From Caprella mutica (Eukaryota > Arthropoda > Malacostraca > Amphipoda > Caprellidae): a stretch of 64,000 bases of DNA. This document shows positions 1-11,475 of the stretch, in pieces. Under the pieces are notes generated by a model. That model ran no database searches and was not told the DNA's origin. It saw only the letters and a program-made list of their open reading frames with translations. The stretch's first letter is position 1; each line of letters opens with the position of its first letter. The stretch spans positions 186,001-250,000 of the forward strand of contig CANNZV010000324.1 in NCBI GenBank assembly GCA_947561585.1, read 5' to 3'. The translations under genes were made by a program, and so were the position numbers.

Positions 1-366
1 TGAATGTTCTGTACGGGAATGCGTAACTGTACGGGAATACGTAACTGTACGGGAATACGAAACTGTACGGGAATACGTAACTGTACGGGAATACGTAACT
101 GTACGGGAATACGTAACTGTACGGGAATACGTAACTGTACGGGAATACGTAACTGTACGGGAATACGTAACTGTACTGGAATACCTACCTGTACGGGAAT
201 ACGTAACTGTACGGGAATACATAACTGTACGGGAATACGTAACTGTACAGGAATACGTAACTGTACGGGAATACGTAATTGTACGGGAATACGTAACTGT
301 ACGGGAATACGTAACTGTACGGGAATACGTAACTGTACGGGAATACGTAACTGTACGGGAATAAGT
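1..366. repeat. 18-bp tandem minisatellite, about 20 copies
   Basis: The unit GAATACGTAACTGTACGG repeats head to tail with few substitutions, from the window edge to about 366, so the array may extend further left. Because 18 is a multiple of three and the unit lacks a stop in one frame, it reads as a repeated six-residue NCTGIR peptide. I take that as a by-product of the repeat and not a gene. Confidence 0.95.
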
Positions 367-1219
367 AATTTACTCAGTTATAATTTTTACGTTCTACAAT
401 ATAAAAAGCAATGTCCAAAAACATATATGATGCAGTTATACTGGGCCACAGAAGATTAAGTGGGGCCCCTTTATTATATATGGCCCCACGATAATTATAT
501 CTGTGATAAAATATTTTGAACAAATGTAAATGAAACTAAATTTCGAATTTTATTTGACGGCAGTAATCTAATTAAAATGATTGCATACAATTTCCAAATA
601 CCATCAACTAATCAATTAATTATCTAAATACCTTTTTTCAGATTCTATAGGCTATAGCGAGCCCTAATTCCTGGATTCCAAACAATTACCAGCAATTAAA
701 TGATTAATTATAGTGAAAGGTATTCCAGGATTTAAATGCGGATTAATAGATAAATGTTCTGTTTTTATTATAAAACTGTGTTGTAACTTGCAGATTATCA
801 ATTTATATTTAAACTCATATCGATTTTCATTACAATATTTTAAAATATCTATTTCGTTGGAATATTTCAATGTAATACCGTATTTGGTCGAATTCATCCA
901 ATTACGATTATTAAACTTGATTCGATTGCACTTGAAGATATACTATCAAGAATGGCATTAGAATCTAAAAGTTGGAAGTAAATTAGGATTCAAACTCTCG
1001 AATGGCAACATGTCGATGTGTAATGAAATATGGACTTTACGTTTAGTATAAGTCTTTTCAATCATGCTTTATATAATTAGTTAAGTCTTATATGCTCTGT
1101 ATATTTGCCTTCGATGAGAACTGTAATGGGGAATTAACCTGTAAGTATTTGTTCAACTTAAACTGTTTCGGGAAAAGTGGTCGGTCGTTTATTTAACTGA
1201 TTAGTAAGTATCGGAAGAA
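367..1219. other. No gene seen; short repeat-like block at about 440-495
   Basis: This is AT-rich sequence with no convincing ORF or splice-like structure. The block around 440-475, containing CAGAAGATTAAG next to GGGGCCCC, resembles the reverse complement of 26585-26640 (CTTAATCTTCTATGGCCCC). It is probably a fragment of a dispersed element. Confidence 0.5.
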
Positions 1220-1310
1220 AAGGTCACATCGCGGACGACAAAAGAAAATGAAATACAAGGGACTGGAAGAAACAGTCAGAAGGGAAAGTGTCATCATTTA
1301 TGATTAATAG
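1220..1310 (+). repeat. Fragment of unclassified dispersed repeat (family D)
   Basis: The block containing ACAAGGGACTGGAAGAAACA matches the 5' part of longer copies at 13570-13905 and 18450-18790. Only the first ~90 bp of the family is present. See the copy at 21240-21680 for the fullest description. Confidence 0.7.
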
Positions 1311-1962
1311 TTTTCAAAGTAAGGTATGTCAAAGATATATTCAAGAATATTGAAACTAATATTCATAAGTTCCATATATTTGATAAATTTAGTCAAAATT
1401 TCAAATCTGTTTCAATTAATTAGATGAGGCAAATAAAAATTATACAACAACAATATTAAATGTATGGAATTGGTTCCATTATTACTATTTATTTATATAT
1501 TTTATATATTGCCAACATATAAAGTATAACATGCAATAGAAAACTATGTTTTCAACATAAATTTAAGGGGCATAATATAATTAGCGCTTCCCTAGTTAGA
1601 TTGTGAAACCGTAGTTAAAATTAATTTGTAAAATTGTACCTGTTGGTTTTTAGATTGTAATTTACATTAACAAAATTAATAAAATTTTATTAAATTATTA
1701 AAATGTTCAATTATTAAAAAGTTTTAACTATTAAAATTATTAAAATCCATGCGGATTTTTGAATTAAAATCAGCTTTTGTTTTAAAAAATGATTACATTA
1801 TAATGTGCTGAGAAAACATAGTTATTTAATCATAAAGCATCTACTGTTCTCTTTAGATGACTAAAATAACAGTAACATATACTCTAATTAATATTTTATT
1901 ATTAGCCACAAAAATACATAACATATGTTTACCATAAATATGTTATTTTTGACATAGGCACC
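1311..1962. other. No feature recognised
   Basis: AT-rich non-coding sequence. I see no long ORF, tandem repeat or inverted repeat here. Confidence 0.5.
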
Positions 1963-1965
1963 TAA

Positions 1966-2111
1966 GGCCCGCTTCACACTTTCGCCTTTTTTCACCAGCA
2001 TTTTTTCTAACGCAAGTGTGAAAGGCTCCGTTAAAATGAATTGTAGCTAGACTCTTTGCCATGAGCATTTTTTTAAAGGCGGTGTTGAGAAACGCAAGTG
2101 TGAAGGGAGCC
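1966..2111. mobile_element. Harbinger-like MITE, 146 bp, TAA target duplication
   Basis: The left end GGCCCGCTTCACACTTTCG is matched by the inverted right end, which reads GGCTCCCTTCACACTTGCG on the minus strand. TAA lies immediately outside both ends (1963-1965 and 2112-2114). A 3-bp TWA duplication with G-rich ends is typical of PIF/Harbinger. The element is too short to code for anything and must have been moved by a transposase from elsewhere. Confidence 0.75.
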
Positions 2112-2282
2112 TAAGGGTACGTAGGGGTGGGTACCTGTACCCCCATTTGAGACACTCTGTTGAATAGAGTGTCAAATAGCAACTTCCTCACACGTTTCGT
2201 CTCCTTTTCACAACAACTCCATTGGGAAAAGATGTAACATGATGCTATTACCTCTGGAAATGACTACACCTAAATAACTATA

Positions 2283-2559
2283 TAGTGTGGAACTCCTCTA
2301 TAGTGAACTCGTCTGTAGTTAACTCATCTATAGTGAATAGTTATAACGAAGTAGACTATACAGTGATTAATTTTTCTTTAACCGATGATCGAATTACCAT
2401 CAGTTTTAGAAACCTAACGGCTAATTTATGGCATATATAGAAAATTTGTTCACTATAGAGGCTAAATCCGAAATCATTCACTGCAGAAGAGTTCACTATA
2501 GAGGATTTCACTATAGAGGAGTTCACTATAGAGGAGTTTACTATAGAGAAGTTCTACTG
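2283..2559. mobile_element. pogo/Tigger-like MITE with 15-bp subterminal repeats
   Basis: The right end reads CAGTAGAACTTCTCTATAG on the minus strand and is followed by TA (2560-2561). The left end is a diverged version, TAGTGTGGAACTCCTC, after TA at 2281-2282. Both flanks carry two to five copies of the 15-bp unit CTATAGTGAACTCCT in inverted orientation. The interior shares GAAAATTTGTTCACTATAGA with the larger element at 6787-7814, so the two are one family. The left boundary is less certain than the right. Confidence 0.65.
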
Positions 2560-2658
2560 TAGTGCTATCATTCAGGATATATACCTATATATACATGTAC
2601 AAACTATTGATGTTATGTCTGTGAGTGTTCTCAAATTAAATTGTCTACATATGAATGC

Positions 2659-2990
2659 AGGAAAGCTACTCAGTGAATGCAGTCACTTACCAAGGAATGT
2701 GACGAAAAGGGACACAAGCACGGGTGGCTGCACTCTCGGATGGAAGAGGAAAATGAAGAGGTGATAGTAAATTGAAGCCTACGAGTCTACCTAATACAAA
2801 ATGTAAGTCCTGGTGATTGAAGAGCATTCTCTAAAACTGCAAGTAGCGTTAAAGAAATGATAAACATGGTAAAAATGAAAAAAAAAACAATCCATAATCC
2901 AAATTAAAACAGTTCAGGGCCAAATGGGCACCACCCCCTTCTTTTCCATTCACCACAGACAGCTTCAGGATAGAGCCTCAGGGGATAAAA
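2659..2990 (+). repeat. Dispersed repeat family D copy
   Basis: The sequence runs from GCAGGAAAGCTACTCAGTG through GGGACACAAGCACGGGTGG and CTGCAAGTAGCGTTA to CAGCTTCAGGATAGAGCC. It matches 18550-18790, 21300-21670 and, inverted, 31040-31435. It is non-coding in all frames that I read. Confidence 0.8.
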
Positions 2991-4386
2991 TATATCTTAG
3001 GATGTAGAATGTTTATATTATATCTAAGGGGTGTCACAAGAAATATCTAAATGTTACATAGGATTTCTATAAGGGAGTCTTTTCTATAATAGAAAAAAAA
3101 GATCATGAACGCGTTACACACGTATTATAGAGTTACAAACAACTTACTCATGAATAAATTACCCGTTTATTTTAAACTTAACAAATTACTATTAGGCTAA
3201 TAAGTACCATTAACAAAACTTTTCGAAAACTTTTAAACTTTCGACGTTACGTTTATCGTATATATGAAGAAAATAAAGTTGTTTTTATCTTGTCTCAAAA
3301 TTAGTAGATATTTTTGGAAGTTTTCTTTCATTATTTTGCAATTTAGAACAATCAATCTATTTTAAGACTAAATATATTGCTTTCAAACCACTTTTTTCAT
3401 TTCTGAATATACAGGGAGACTGTATATCGTATACCCAGAAATAAATTTGAGGTTGGGTTATTTAATCTGCTATCGATTCAATTTATTTAATCAACTGTAA
3501 GTGCCCAACATATAAATAAAATAAAAATGACATTTACTAATGAAATTAGTCAACACTTTATATCCTAAGAAGACTCTTTAGTCCCTTTCAATTGAGCCCC
3601 ATTCAATTGAGCAATTTTTCAGGATAATTTTCCTTTAACGAACGGTTAAACACATGCTTTCATTTATTAGAACACATTTGGATAGGCACAATTGTGATTA
3701 TTATTTCTTTACATAATTTTTTTTATAATTATTTCCAATTTTTTAAAATTATTTTTTATAATTTCATTATATTTTTTTTATTATTTTTTATAATTTCATT
3801 ATATATTTTTTATTATTCTTTATAATTTCATTATATTTTTTTTTTATAAATTTCTTACAATTTTTTATAATTATTTTATATATTTATATATTTTTTTATA
3901 GTTTCTTAATAATTTTTTTTATTTTTTTTAACTATTTTTTTTTAAATAATAACTTATAAACCGGAAATTATTTCACATTTCTTTATCATTGTGTAATATG
4001 TTAAGTTTGATATATATTACAAGAACTATAGTGTATTTGCCCGTTAAAAATAACGGATCATCAATACCAATTTATTACCCGTTATTAGGTTCTGTCAGTT
4101 CACACAATTACTTTATTTTTATAGATAAAATAAATACACACAGAAATTGAATAAAAATAATTTAAATATCAAGTCAATATATTCCCTTGCGTATCATAGT
4201 TACATTCTTCATGTTTAATACCCGTTGAGAAAAAGCGGACACCAAATAAATAAACACACGAGGGAAATTATTAGTATAGATGTTACAAAAAATCACGTTG
4301 AAATTTACTGCATAAAATGTTAGGCGTAATATAAGTATAGTTTTAACAAAATCAGAACATTCAAAAACAGCAAAACATTAAAAACT
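2991..4386. other. AT-rich intergenic DNA with low-complexity T/A block at 3715-3960
   Basis: No gene is visible. From about 3715 to 3960 the strand is almost pure A/T with repeated TTATAATTTCATTATAT-like units. The remainder is unstructured AT-rich sequence. Confidence 0.6.
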
Positions 4387-4612
4387 AATCGTATTCCATC
4401 GTAATTTTTTTTATTAAAAAAAATATTGATCGTATTTCATCGTTATTTTTTTTTGTAAAAAATAAATTTTAATCGTATTTCATCGAAATTTTTTAATTTC
4501 TATTAAAAATTTTGATCGTATTTCATCGCAATTTTTTTTATTTTTATTAAAAATATTAATCGTATTTCATCGTAATTTTTTATTTTTACTAAAAATATTA
4601 TCATCAATAAAG
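4387..4612. repeat. Degenerate ~55-bp tandem repeat, 5 copies
   Basis: Five blocks each begin with ATCGTATTTCATCG followed by a poly-T/A stretch of variable length. The head motif is conserved and the AT part varies, as expected from slippage. Confidence 0.85.
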
Positions 4613-4993
4613 TCCATCGAAAAAAATTATTTAAGAAATTACAATTGTTATTCGTAGATGGACGATAGTTTTACCATTGACAATTTGTATCGGTTGTTAA
4701 AACTTTCGGACAGTGCAATTATCATTTATTAAGCATAATTAGTGTAAAACATTTAGAAACCTATTAAACAAAGTGTGCAATTCAACTTAAGTTCCATCAT
4801 GCCTAATTAATCAAACAGGTTCTGATGATGACGGATGAAATGGTTAGTTTTTCTTTTTGGACATCGCGATTGAATGGAAAAAAAAAAGATTGACTTCAAA
4901 AAATTTAATGGAAATTTAGGGCTAAGAATTAATTGAATTCAATTAGTAAATTGACGCCATTTGTAGAAACTTGAAACTTAATTGGATACAATA

Positions 4994-6596
4994 AATATTA
5001 GTATTGACTGTAAATAGATATTGTATGAATGTTCTTCACCGTAAGAGTTCATCCCTAGTGGAATATTATTTGTATTGACTGTAAATAGATATTGTATGAA
5101 TGTTCTTCACCGTAAGAGTTCATCCCTATAGTGGAATACTATTTGTATTGACTGTAAATAGATATTGTATGAATGTTCTTCACCGTAAGAGTTCATCCCT
5201 AGTGGAATATTATTTGTATTGACTGTAAATAGATATTGTATGAATGTTCTTCACCGTAAGAGTTCATCCCTATAGTGGAATACTATTTGTATTGACTGTA
5301 AATAGATATTGTATGAATGTTCTTCACCGTAAGAGTTCATCCCTAGTGGAATATTATTTGTATTGACTGTAAATAGATATTATATGAATGTTCTTCACCG
5401 TAAGAGTTCATTCCTAGTGGAATATTATTTGTATTGACTGTAAATAGATATCGTATGAATGTTCTTCACCGTAAGAGTTCATTCCTAGTGGAATATTATT
5501 TGTATTGAATGTAAATAGATATTGTATGAATGTTCTTCACCGTAAGAGTTCATCCCTAGTGGAATATTATTTGTATTGACTGTGAATAGATATTGTATGA
5601 ATGTTCTTCACCGTAAGAGTTCATCCCTAGTGGAATATTATTTGTATTGACTGTAAATAGATATTGTATGAATGTTCTTCACCGTAAGAGTTCATCCCTA
5701 TAGTGGAATATTATTTGTATTGACTGTAAATAGATATTGTATGAATGTTCTTCACCGTAAGAGTTCATCCCTAGTGGAATATTATTTGTATTGACTGTAA
5801 ATAGATATTGTATGAATGTTCTTCACCGTAAGAGTTCATCCCTATAGTGGAATACTATTTGTATTGACTGTAAATAGATATTGTATGAATGTTCTTCACC
5901 GTAAGAGTTCATCCCTAGTGGAATATTATTTGTATTGACTGTAAATAGATATTATATGAATGTTCTTCACCGTAAGAGTTCATCCCTAGTGGAATATTAT
6001 TTGTATTGACTGTAAATAGATATTGTATGAATGTTCTTCACCGTAAGAGTTCATCCCTAGTGGAATATTATTTGTATTGACTGTAAATAGATATTGTATG
6101 AATGTTCTTCACCGTAAGAGTTCATTCCTAGTGGAATATTATTTGTATTGACTGTAAATAGATATCGTATGAATGTTCTTCACCGTAAGAGTTCATTCCT
6201 AGTGGAATATTATTTGTATTGACTGTAAATAGATATTGTATGAATGTTCTTCACCGTAAGAGTTCATCCCTAGTGGAATATTATTTGTATTGACTGTGAA
6301 TAGATATTGTATGAATGTTCTTCACCGTAAGAGTTCATCCCTAGTGGAATATTATTTGTATTGACTGTAAATAGATATTGTATGAATGTTCTTCACCGTA
6401 AGAGTTCATCCCTATAGTGGAATATTATTTGTATTGACTGTAAATAGATATTGTATGAATGTTCTTCACCGTAAGAGTTCATCCCTAGTGGAATATTATT
6501 TGTATTGACTGTAAATAGATATTGTATGAATGTTCTTCACCGTAAGAGTTCATCCCTAGTGGAATATTATTTATATTGACTGTAAATAGATATTGT
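4994..6596. repeat. 71-bp satellite array 1, about 22 copies
   Basis: The unit contains GTATTGACTGTAAATAGATA, ATGAATGTTCTTCACCGTAA and AGTTCATCCCTAGTGGAA. Most units are 71 bp and some are 73 bp, where CCTAGTGG has become CCTATAGTGG. Private variants such as TATCGTATG (5451 and 6165) and TGTGAATAG (5581 and 6295) recur exactly 714 bp apart, which shows block duplication of about ten units. The same monomer forms the array at 24287-26062. Confidence 0.97.
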
Positions 6597-6786
6597 CCTT
6601 TTTTTTCGTTTATATTTAACTTCTAAAGTCCCTGAGTTTAGAAGAAAGGTAGAGCGTTTGTTCCAGGCGTGACAATATATTGCTTGTTTGTTCTTTTTAG
6701 AAGTTTATGTCGACAGTTGCTTCTTTTAATGGAATGGAGTACTACCTAAGTATTTATTTATTTAGAAAAAGAATTAAGAATTGTTA

Positions 6787-7814
6787 CGGTAGAACTCCTC
6801 TATAGTAAACTACTCTGTAGTGAACTCCTCTATAGTGAACTCCTCTATAGTGAACTCCTCTATAGTGAACTCCTCTATAGTGAACTCCTCTATAGTGAAT
6901 TCCTCTATAGTGAACTCCTCTATAGTGAACTCTTCTATAGTGAGCTCCTCTATAGTGAACTCCTCTACAGTGAACTCCTCTATAGTGAACTCCTCTATAG
7001 TGAACTCTTCTATAGTGAACTCTTCTATAGTGAACTCTTCTATAGTGAACTCTTCTATAGTGAACTCCTCTATAGTGAACTCCTCTATAGTGAACTCTTC
7101 TATAGTGAACTCTTCTATAGTGAATTCCTCTATAGTGAACTCTTCTATAGTGAACTCCTCTATAGTGAATTCCTCTCTAGTGAATTCCTCTATAGTGAAC
7201 TCCTCTATAGTGAACTCCTCTCTAGTGAACTCCTCTCTAGTGAACTCCTATATAGTGAATTCCTCTATAGTGAACTCCTCTATAGTGAAATCCTCTATAG
7301 TGAATTCGTCTATAGTGAACTCTTCTATAGTGAACTCCTCTATAGTGAATTCCTCTCTAGTGAATTCCTCTATAGTGAACTCCTCTATAGTGAACTACTC
7401 TATAGTGAACTCCTCTATAGTGAACTCCTCTATAGTAAACTCCTCTATAGTGAACTCCTCTATAGTAAACTCCTCTATAGTGAACTCTTCTATAGTAAAC
7501 TCCTCTATAGTGAACTCCTCTATAGTGAACTCCTCTATAGTAAACTCCTCTATAGTGAACTCCTCTCTAGTGAACTCCTCTATAGTGAACTCCTCTATAG
7601 TAAACTCCTCTATAGTGAACTCCTCTATAGTGAATGTAGTGTCCTGAGTAAGAGAACTAGTCCGTATAGTGAACAAATTTTCTTTAGTCTGCCATGAATG
7701 GTCAATGGTTTCAGAAAACTAATAACCATTCATGGAAGACTGAAGAAAATTTGTTCACTATAGAGGCTACTTCTTTATTCAGGACACTACATTCACTATA
7801 GAGGAGTTCTAGCG
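6787..7814. mobile_element. pogo/Tigger-like MITE swollen by a 15-bp minisatellite (~57 copies)
   Basis: The ends read CGGTAGAACTCCTCTATAG on the left and CGCTAGAACTCCTCTATAG on the minus strand at the right. TA flanks both (6785-6786 and 7815-7816). The left arm, about 6791-7640, is a continuous run of the 15-bp unit CTATAGTGAACTCCT. The right arm has only about one full unit. Between them, 7640-7795 is a near-palindrome with arms around GTGTCCTGA and CCATGAATGG. I infer that the subterminal repeat of the MITE expanded on one side only. The 15-bp period leaves a stop-free frame encoding an NSSIV repeat, which is not a gene. Confidence 0.8.
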
Positions 7815-8248
7815 TATTAGTAACATTAAATGTTGAAGTATTATTCAGTTTTACAATTATTGTACAGATACGCTATTTAATATTAGGTTCATATAGTAAT
7901 AAATAATAGGAATTTATAAGTATATTTATGTAACCCCGGTACCAGACAATGAAGGTTGGTACCCCTGCACCATACTGTAAGTGGTTGGTAGCCCTGTTCA
8001 CCAATTACAGTGACAGGACAATGGTCAAATAAAATAGCATGCTAAAAGCCGCATCGAATTAATAAAAGAAATAAGACTAATGGCGTATTGTATGTCTGTC
8101 ACACAAGTACATTATTCTCAGTAAGGGTAATTCTAATTAGATGCTAAAAAGCAGGAATAATCAGGTGTGTTTTTGCAGGTTAATTACGCTAGGTAACAAT
8201 TCAACCTTTTCATTCAAACGAATGAGGGAGTTGCTTGTTAATAGCAGA
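7815..8248. other. No gene seen
   Basis: Non-coding. Around 7935-8010 the words GGTACC and GGTTGGTA recur, but no clear unit could be defined. Confidence 0.45.
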
Positions 8249-8414
8249 GTTGTGACGATATGCTTTATAAATCATAGATCTTAAGAATATCATAGACGAT
8301 ATGAAATGGTATCGAATACTATATACCGCTGGTGTAGAACCATTCAATGCTCTTTAATTATCTCTGTCTGTAATATTTTTAAGATCTATGATTTAAGAAG
8401 CATATTGTCACAAC
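8249..8414. mobile_element. Short inverted-repeat element, possibly hAT-like MITE
   Basis: Inverted arms of about 36 bp enclose about 95 bp. The left arm starts GTTGTGACGATATGCTT and the right arm, on the minus strand, starts GTTGTGACAATATGCTT. Both run into AAATCATAGATCTTAA. The outer bases CAGAG on the left would fit a hAT terminus, but no perfect 8-bp target duplication was found, so the class is tentative. Confidence 0.65.
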
Positions 8415-8552
8415 CTTAGTTATTATCCACATGCAATTTGATTTACAGTCAACATACATATTCTTGTAATTAAATTCAATATTATGTCATAGATAATTTT
8501 GTCATAATTTAATAAATTTTTTTCAATAAAAAATGATTTTATTGAAACAAAC

Positions 8553-9453
8553 AACCTAGCAACACTATTCGTGGAACCTAGCAACACTATTCGTGGAACC
8601 TAGCAACACTATTCGTGGAACCTAGCAACACTATTCGTGGAACCTAGCAACACTATTCGCGGAACCTAGCAACACTGCACGTGGAACCTACAACACTACA
8701 CGTGGAACCTAGCAACACTACACGTGGAACCTACAACACTACACGTGTAACCTAGCAACACTATTCGTGGAACCTAGCAACACTATTCGTGGAACCTAGC
8801 AACACTATTCGTGGAACCTAGCAACACTATTCGTGGAACCTAGCAACACTATTCGCGGAACCTATCAACACTGCACGTGGAACCTACAACACTACACGTG
8901 GAACCTAGCAACACTACACGTGGAACCTACAACACTACACGTGGAACCTAGTAACACTACACGTGGAACCTAGTAACACTACACGTGGAACCTACAACAC
9001 TACACGTGGAACCTACAACACTACACGCGTAACCTAGCAACACTACACGTGGAACCTAGCAACACTACACGTGGAACCTACAACACTACACGTGTAACCT
9101 AGCAACACTATTCGTGGAACCTAGAACACTATTCGTGGAACCTAGCAACACTATTCGTGGAACCTAGCAACACTATTCGTGGAACCTAGCAACACTATTC
9201 GCGGAACCTAGCAACACTGCACGTGGAACCTACAACACTACACGTGGAACCTAGCAACACTACACGTGGAACCTACAACACTACACGTGGAACCTAGTAA
9301 CACTACACGTGGAACCTAGTAACACTACACGTGGAACCTACAACACTACACGTGGAACCTACAACACTACACGCGTAACCTAGCAACACTACACGTGGAA
9401 CCTAGCAACACTACACGTGGAACCTACAACACTACACGTGGAACCTACAACAC
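8553..9453. repeat. 22-bp minisatellite with higher-order structure, ~42 copies
   Basis: The basic unit is GTGGAACCTAGCAACACTATTC (22 positions), with a 21-bp variant CCTACAACACTACACGTGG. Variant order repeats: the run from 8650 to 9000 is nearly copied at 9200-9370, which includes the rare ACACGCGTAACC at about 9020 and 9370. The array is non-coding. Confidence 0.93.
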
Positions 9454-9770
9454 GTCAAGTGTTAGTTAATTTACGACTTTATGGTTTTTTTCTTCGTCAC
9501 ACGATAACAATATTTTAACGATAATTAATTTTCAACATTCTAATCGTTTCTAGAAAGTAAAATTAGATGCCGATTAGAATTGCAACTCTTTCTACAATGC
9601 TAAATGTTCACTGTAACCGACAGTACCACTAGAGTCACTGCAATAAGTCACAGTGACCTGTTTTGTTATATTTATCACATCATGTGCTAAAATGTAAATT
9701 TGTCTCATTGGGACAAATTAATGAGCAATTGTCTTGACTTTTGACTTTGAAGAAAAATAAGATGACTACA
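9454..9770. other. Unique spacer between two minisatellites
   Basis: About 315 bp separate the 22-bp and 43-bp arrays. No ORF or repeat was recognised. Confidence 0.5.
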
Positions 9771-10741
9771 GATAATAGGAATAGTGAGACTGTTTGTCCT
9801 ATAACTTTAGTCTGATAATAGGAATAGTGAGACTGTTTGTCCTATAACTTTAGTCTGATAATAGGAATAGTGAGACTGTTTGTCCTATAACTTTAGTCTG
9901 ATAATATGAATAGAGAGACTGTTTGTCCTATAACTTTAGTCTGATAATAGGAATAGTGAGACTGTTTGTCCTATAACTTTAGTCTGATAATAGGAATAGT
10001 GAGACTGTTTGTCCTATAACTTTAGTCTGATAATAGGAATAGTGAGACTGTTTGTCCTATAACTTTAGTCTGATAATATGAATAGAGAGACTGTTTGTCC
10101 TATAACTTTAGTCTGATAATAGGAATAGTGAGACTGTTTGTCCTATAACTTTAGTCTGATAATAGGAATAGTGAGACTGTTTGTCCTATAACTTTAGTCT
10201 GATAATATGAATAGAGAGACTGTTTGTCCTCTAACTTTGGTGTGATAATAGAAATAGTGAGACTGTTTGTCCTATAACTTTAGTCTGATAATAGGAATAG
10301 TGAGACTGTTTGTCCTATAACTTTAGTCTGATAATAGGAATAGTGAGACTGTTTGTCCTATAACTTTAGTCTGATAATAGGAATAGTGAGACTGTTTGTC
10401 CTATAACTTTAGTCTGATAATAGGAATAGTGAGACTGTTTGTCCTATAACTTTAGTCTGATAATAGGAATAGTGAGACTGTTTGTCCTATAACTTTAGTC
10501 TGATAATAGGAATAGTGAGACTGTTTGTCCTTCAACTTTAGTCTGATAATAGGAATAGTGAGACTGTTTGTCCTATAACTTTAGTCTGATAATAGGAACA
10601 GTGAGATTGTTTGTCCTCTAACTTTAGTCTGATAATAGGAATAGTGAGACTGTTTGTCCTATAACTTTAGTCTGATCATAGGAATAGCGAGACTGTTTGT
10701 CCTATAACTTTAGTCTGATCATAGGAATAGTGAGACTGTTT
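9771..10741. repeat. 43-bp minisatellite, ~22 copies, interrupted at its right end
   Basis: The unit is GATAATAGGAATAGTGAGAC plus TGTTTGTCCTATAACTTTAG plus TCT. The array stops mid-unit at GACTGTTT (10741) and the rest of that unit resumes at 14550 with TTGTCC. A 3.8 kb insertion therefore split it. Confidence 0.95.
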
Positions 10742-10915
10742 CCCGCGCAAAAAATGGATATTCCCAAAACCTTCTTGGAATATTCCCAAGGAATATTCCA
10801 TGATGATCATTTTTTGATATTCAGGGAATGCAGTTTTTTGACACTTTTATGGAATAGTCCCATAAAACACAAGGGAAAATCTAGGGAATCAAGGAAACGA
10901 AGTTCAATGGAATAA

Positions 10916-11475
10916 TGAAGGAATGCCAATGGAATAAGACATCCAAAGTAAGAGGGAATTTTGAAAGAATACCTATGGAATAAAACAACTAAAGGAAGGG
11001 GGAATATTGAAGGAATACCTATAGAATGAGACATCCAAAGTAAGAGGGAATATTGAAGATCAACCTATGGAATAAGACAACTAAAGGAAGAGGGAATATT
11101 GAAGGAATACCTATGGAATGAGGCATCCAAAGTAAGAGGGAATATTGAAGGAATACCTATGGAATAAGACAACTAAAGGAAGAGGGAATATTGAAGGAAT
11201 ACCTATAGAATGAGACATCCAAAGTAAGAGGGAATATTGAAGGAATACCTATGGAATAAGATAACTAAAGGAAGAGGGAATATTGAAGGAATACCTATGG
11301 AATGAGGCATCCAAAGTAAGAGGGAATATTGGAGGAATACCTATGGAGTAAGTCATCCAAGGGAAGAGGGAATATTTAGGGATTACCCATGGAATAAGTC
11401 ATCCAAAGGAAGAAGAAATATTGAAGGAATAACAATGGAATAAAACATCCAGAAGAAGAGGCCACGATGAAGGAA
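10916..11475. repeat. 46-bp subterminal tandem repeat, ~12 copies
   Basis: Units alternate between GGAATAAGACAACTAAAGGA and GGAATGAGACATCCAAAGTA heads, each followed by AGAGGGAATATTGAAGGAAT. This gives a 92-bp dimer periodicity. It forms the left subterminal region of the CACTA-like element. Confidence 0.88.

Noticed and set aside
4..459. 151-codon frame of NCTGIR repeats
   Set aside because: It is the by-product of an 18-bp tandem repeat whose length is a multiple of three; the non-repeat end has no recognisable feature.
6820..7647. 275-codon NSSIV repeat protein, and an EEFTI repeat on the other strand
   Set aside because: Both are stop-free frames of the 15-bp minisatellite inside a MITE.
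4994..10741. Possible CRISPR-like arrays
   Set aside because: The units are directly joined with no unique spacers, in a eukaryotic context with no cas-like genes; these are minisatellites.
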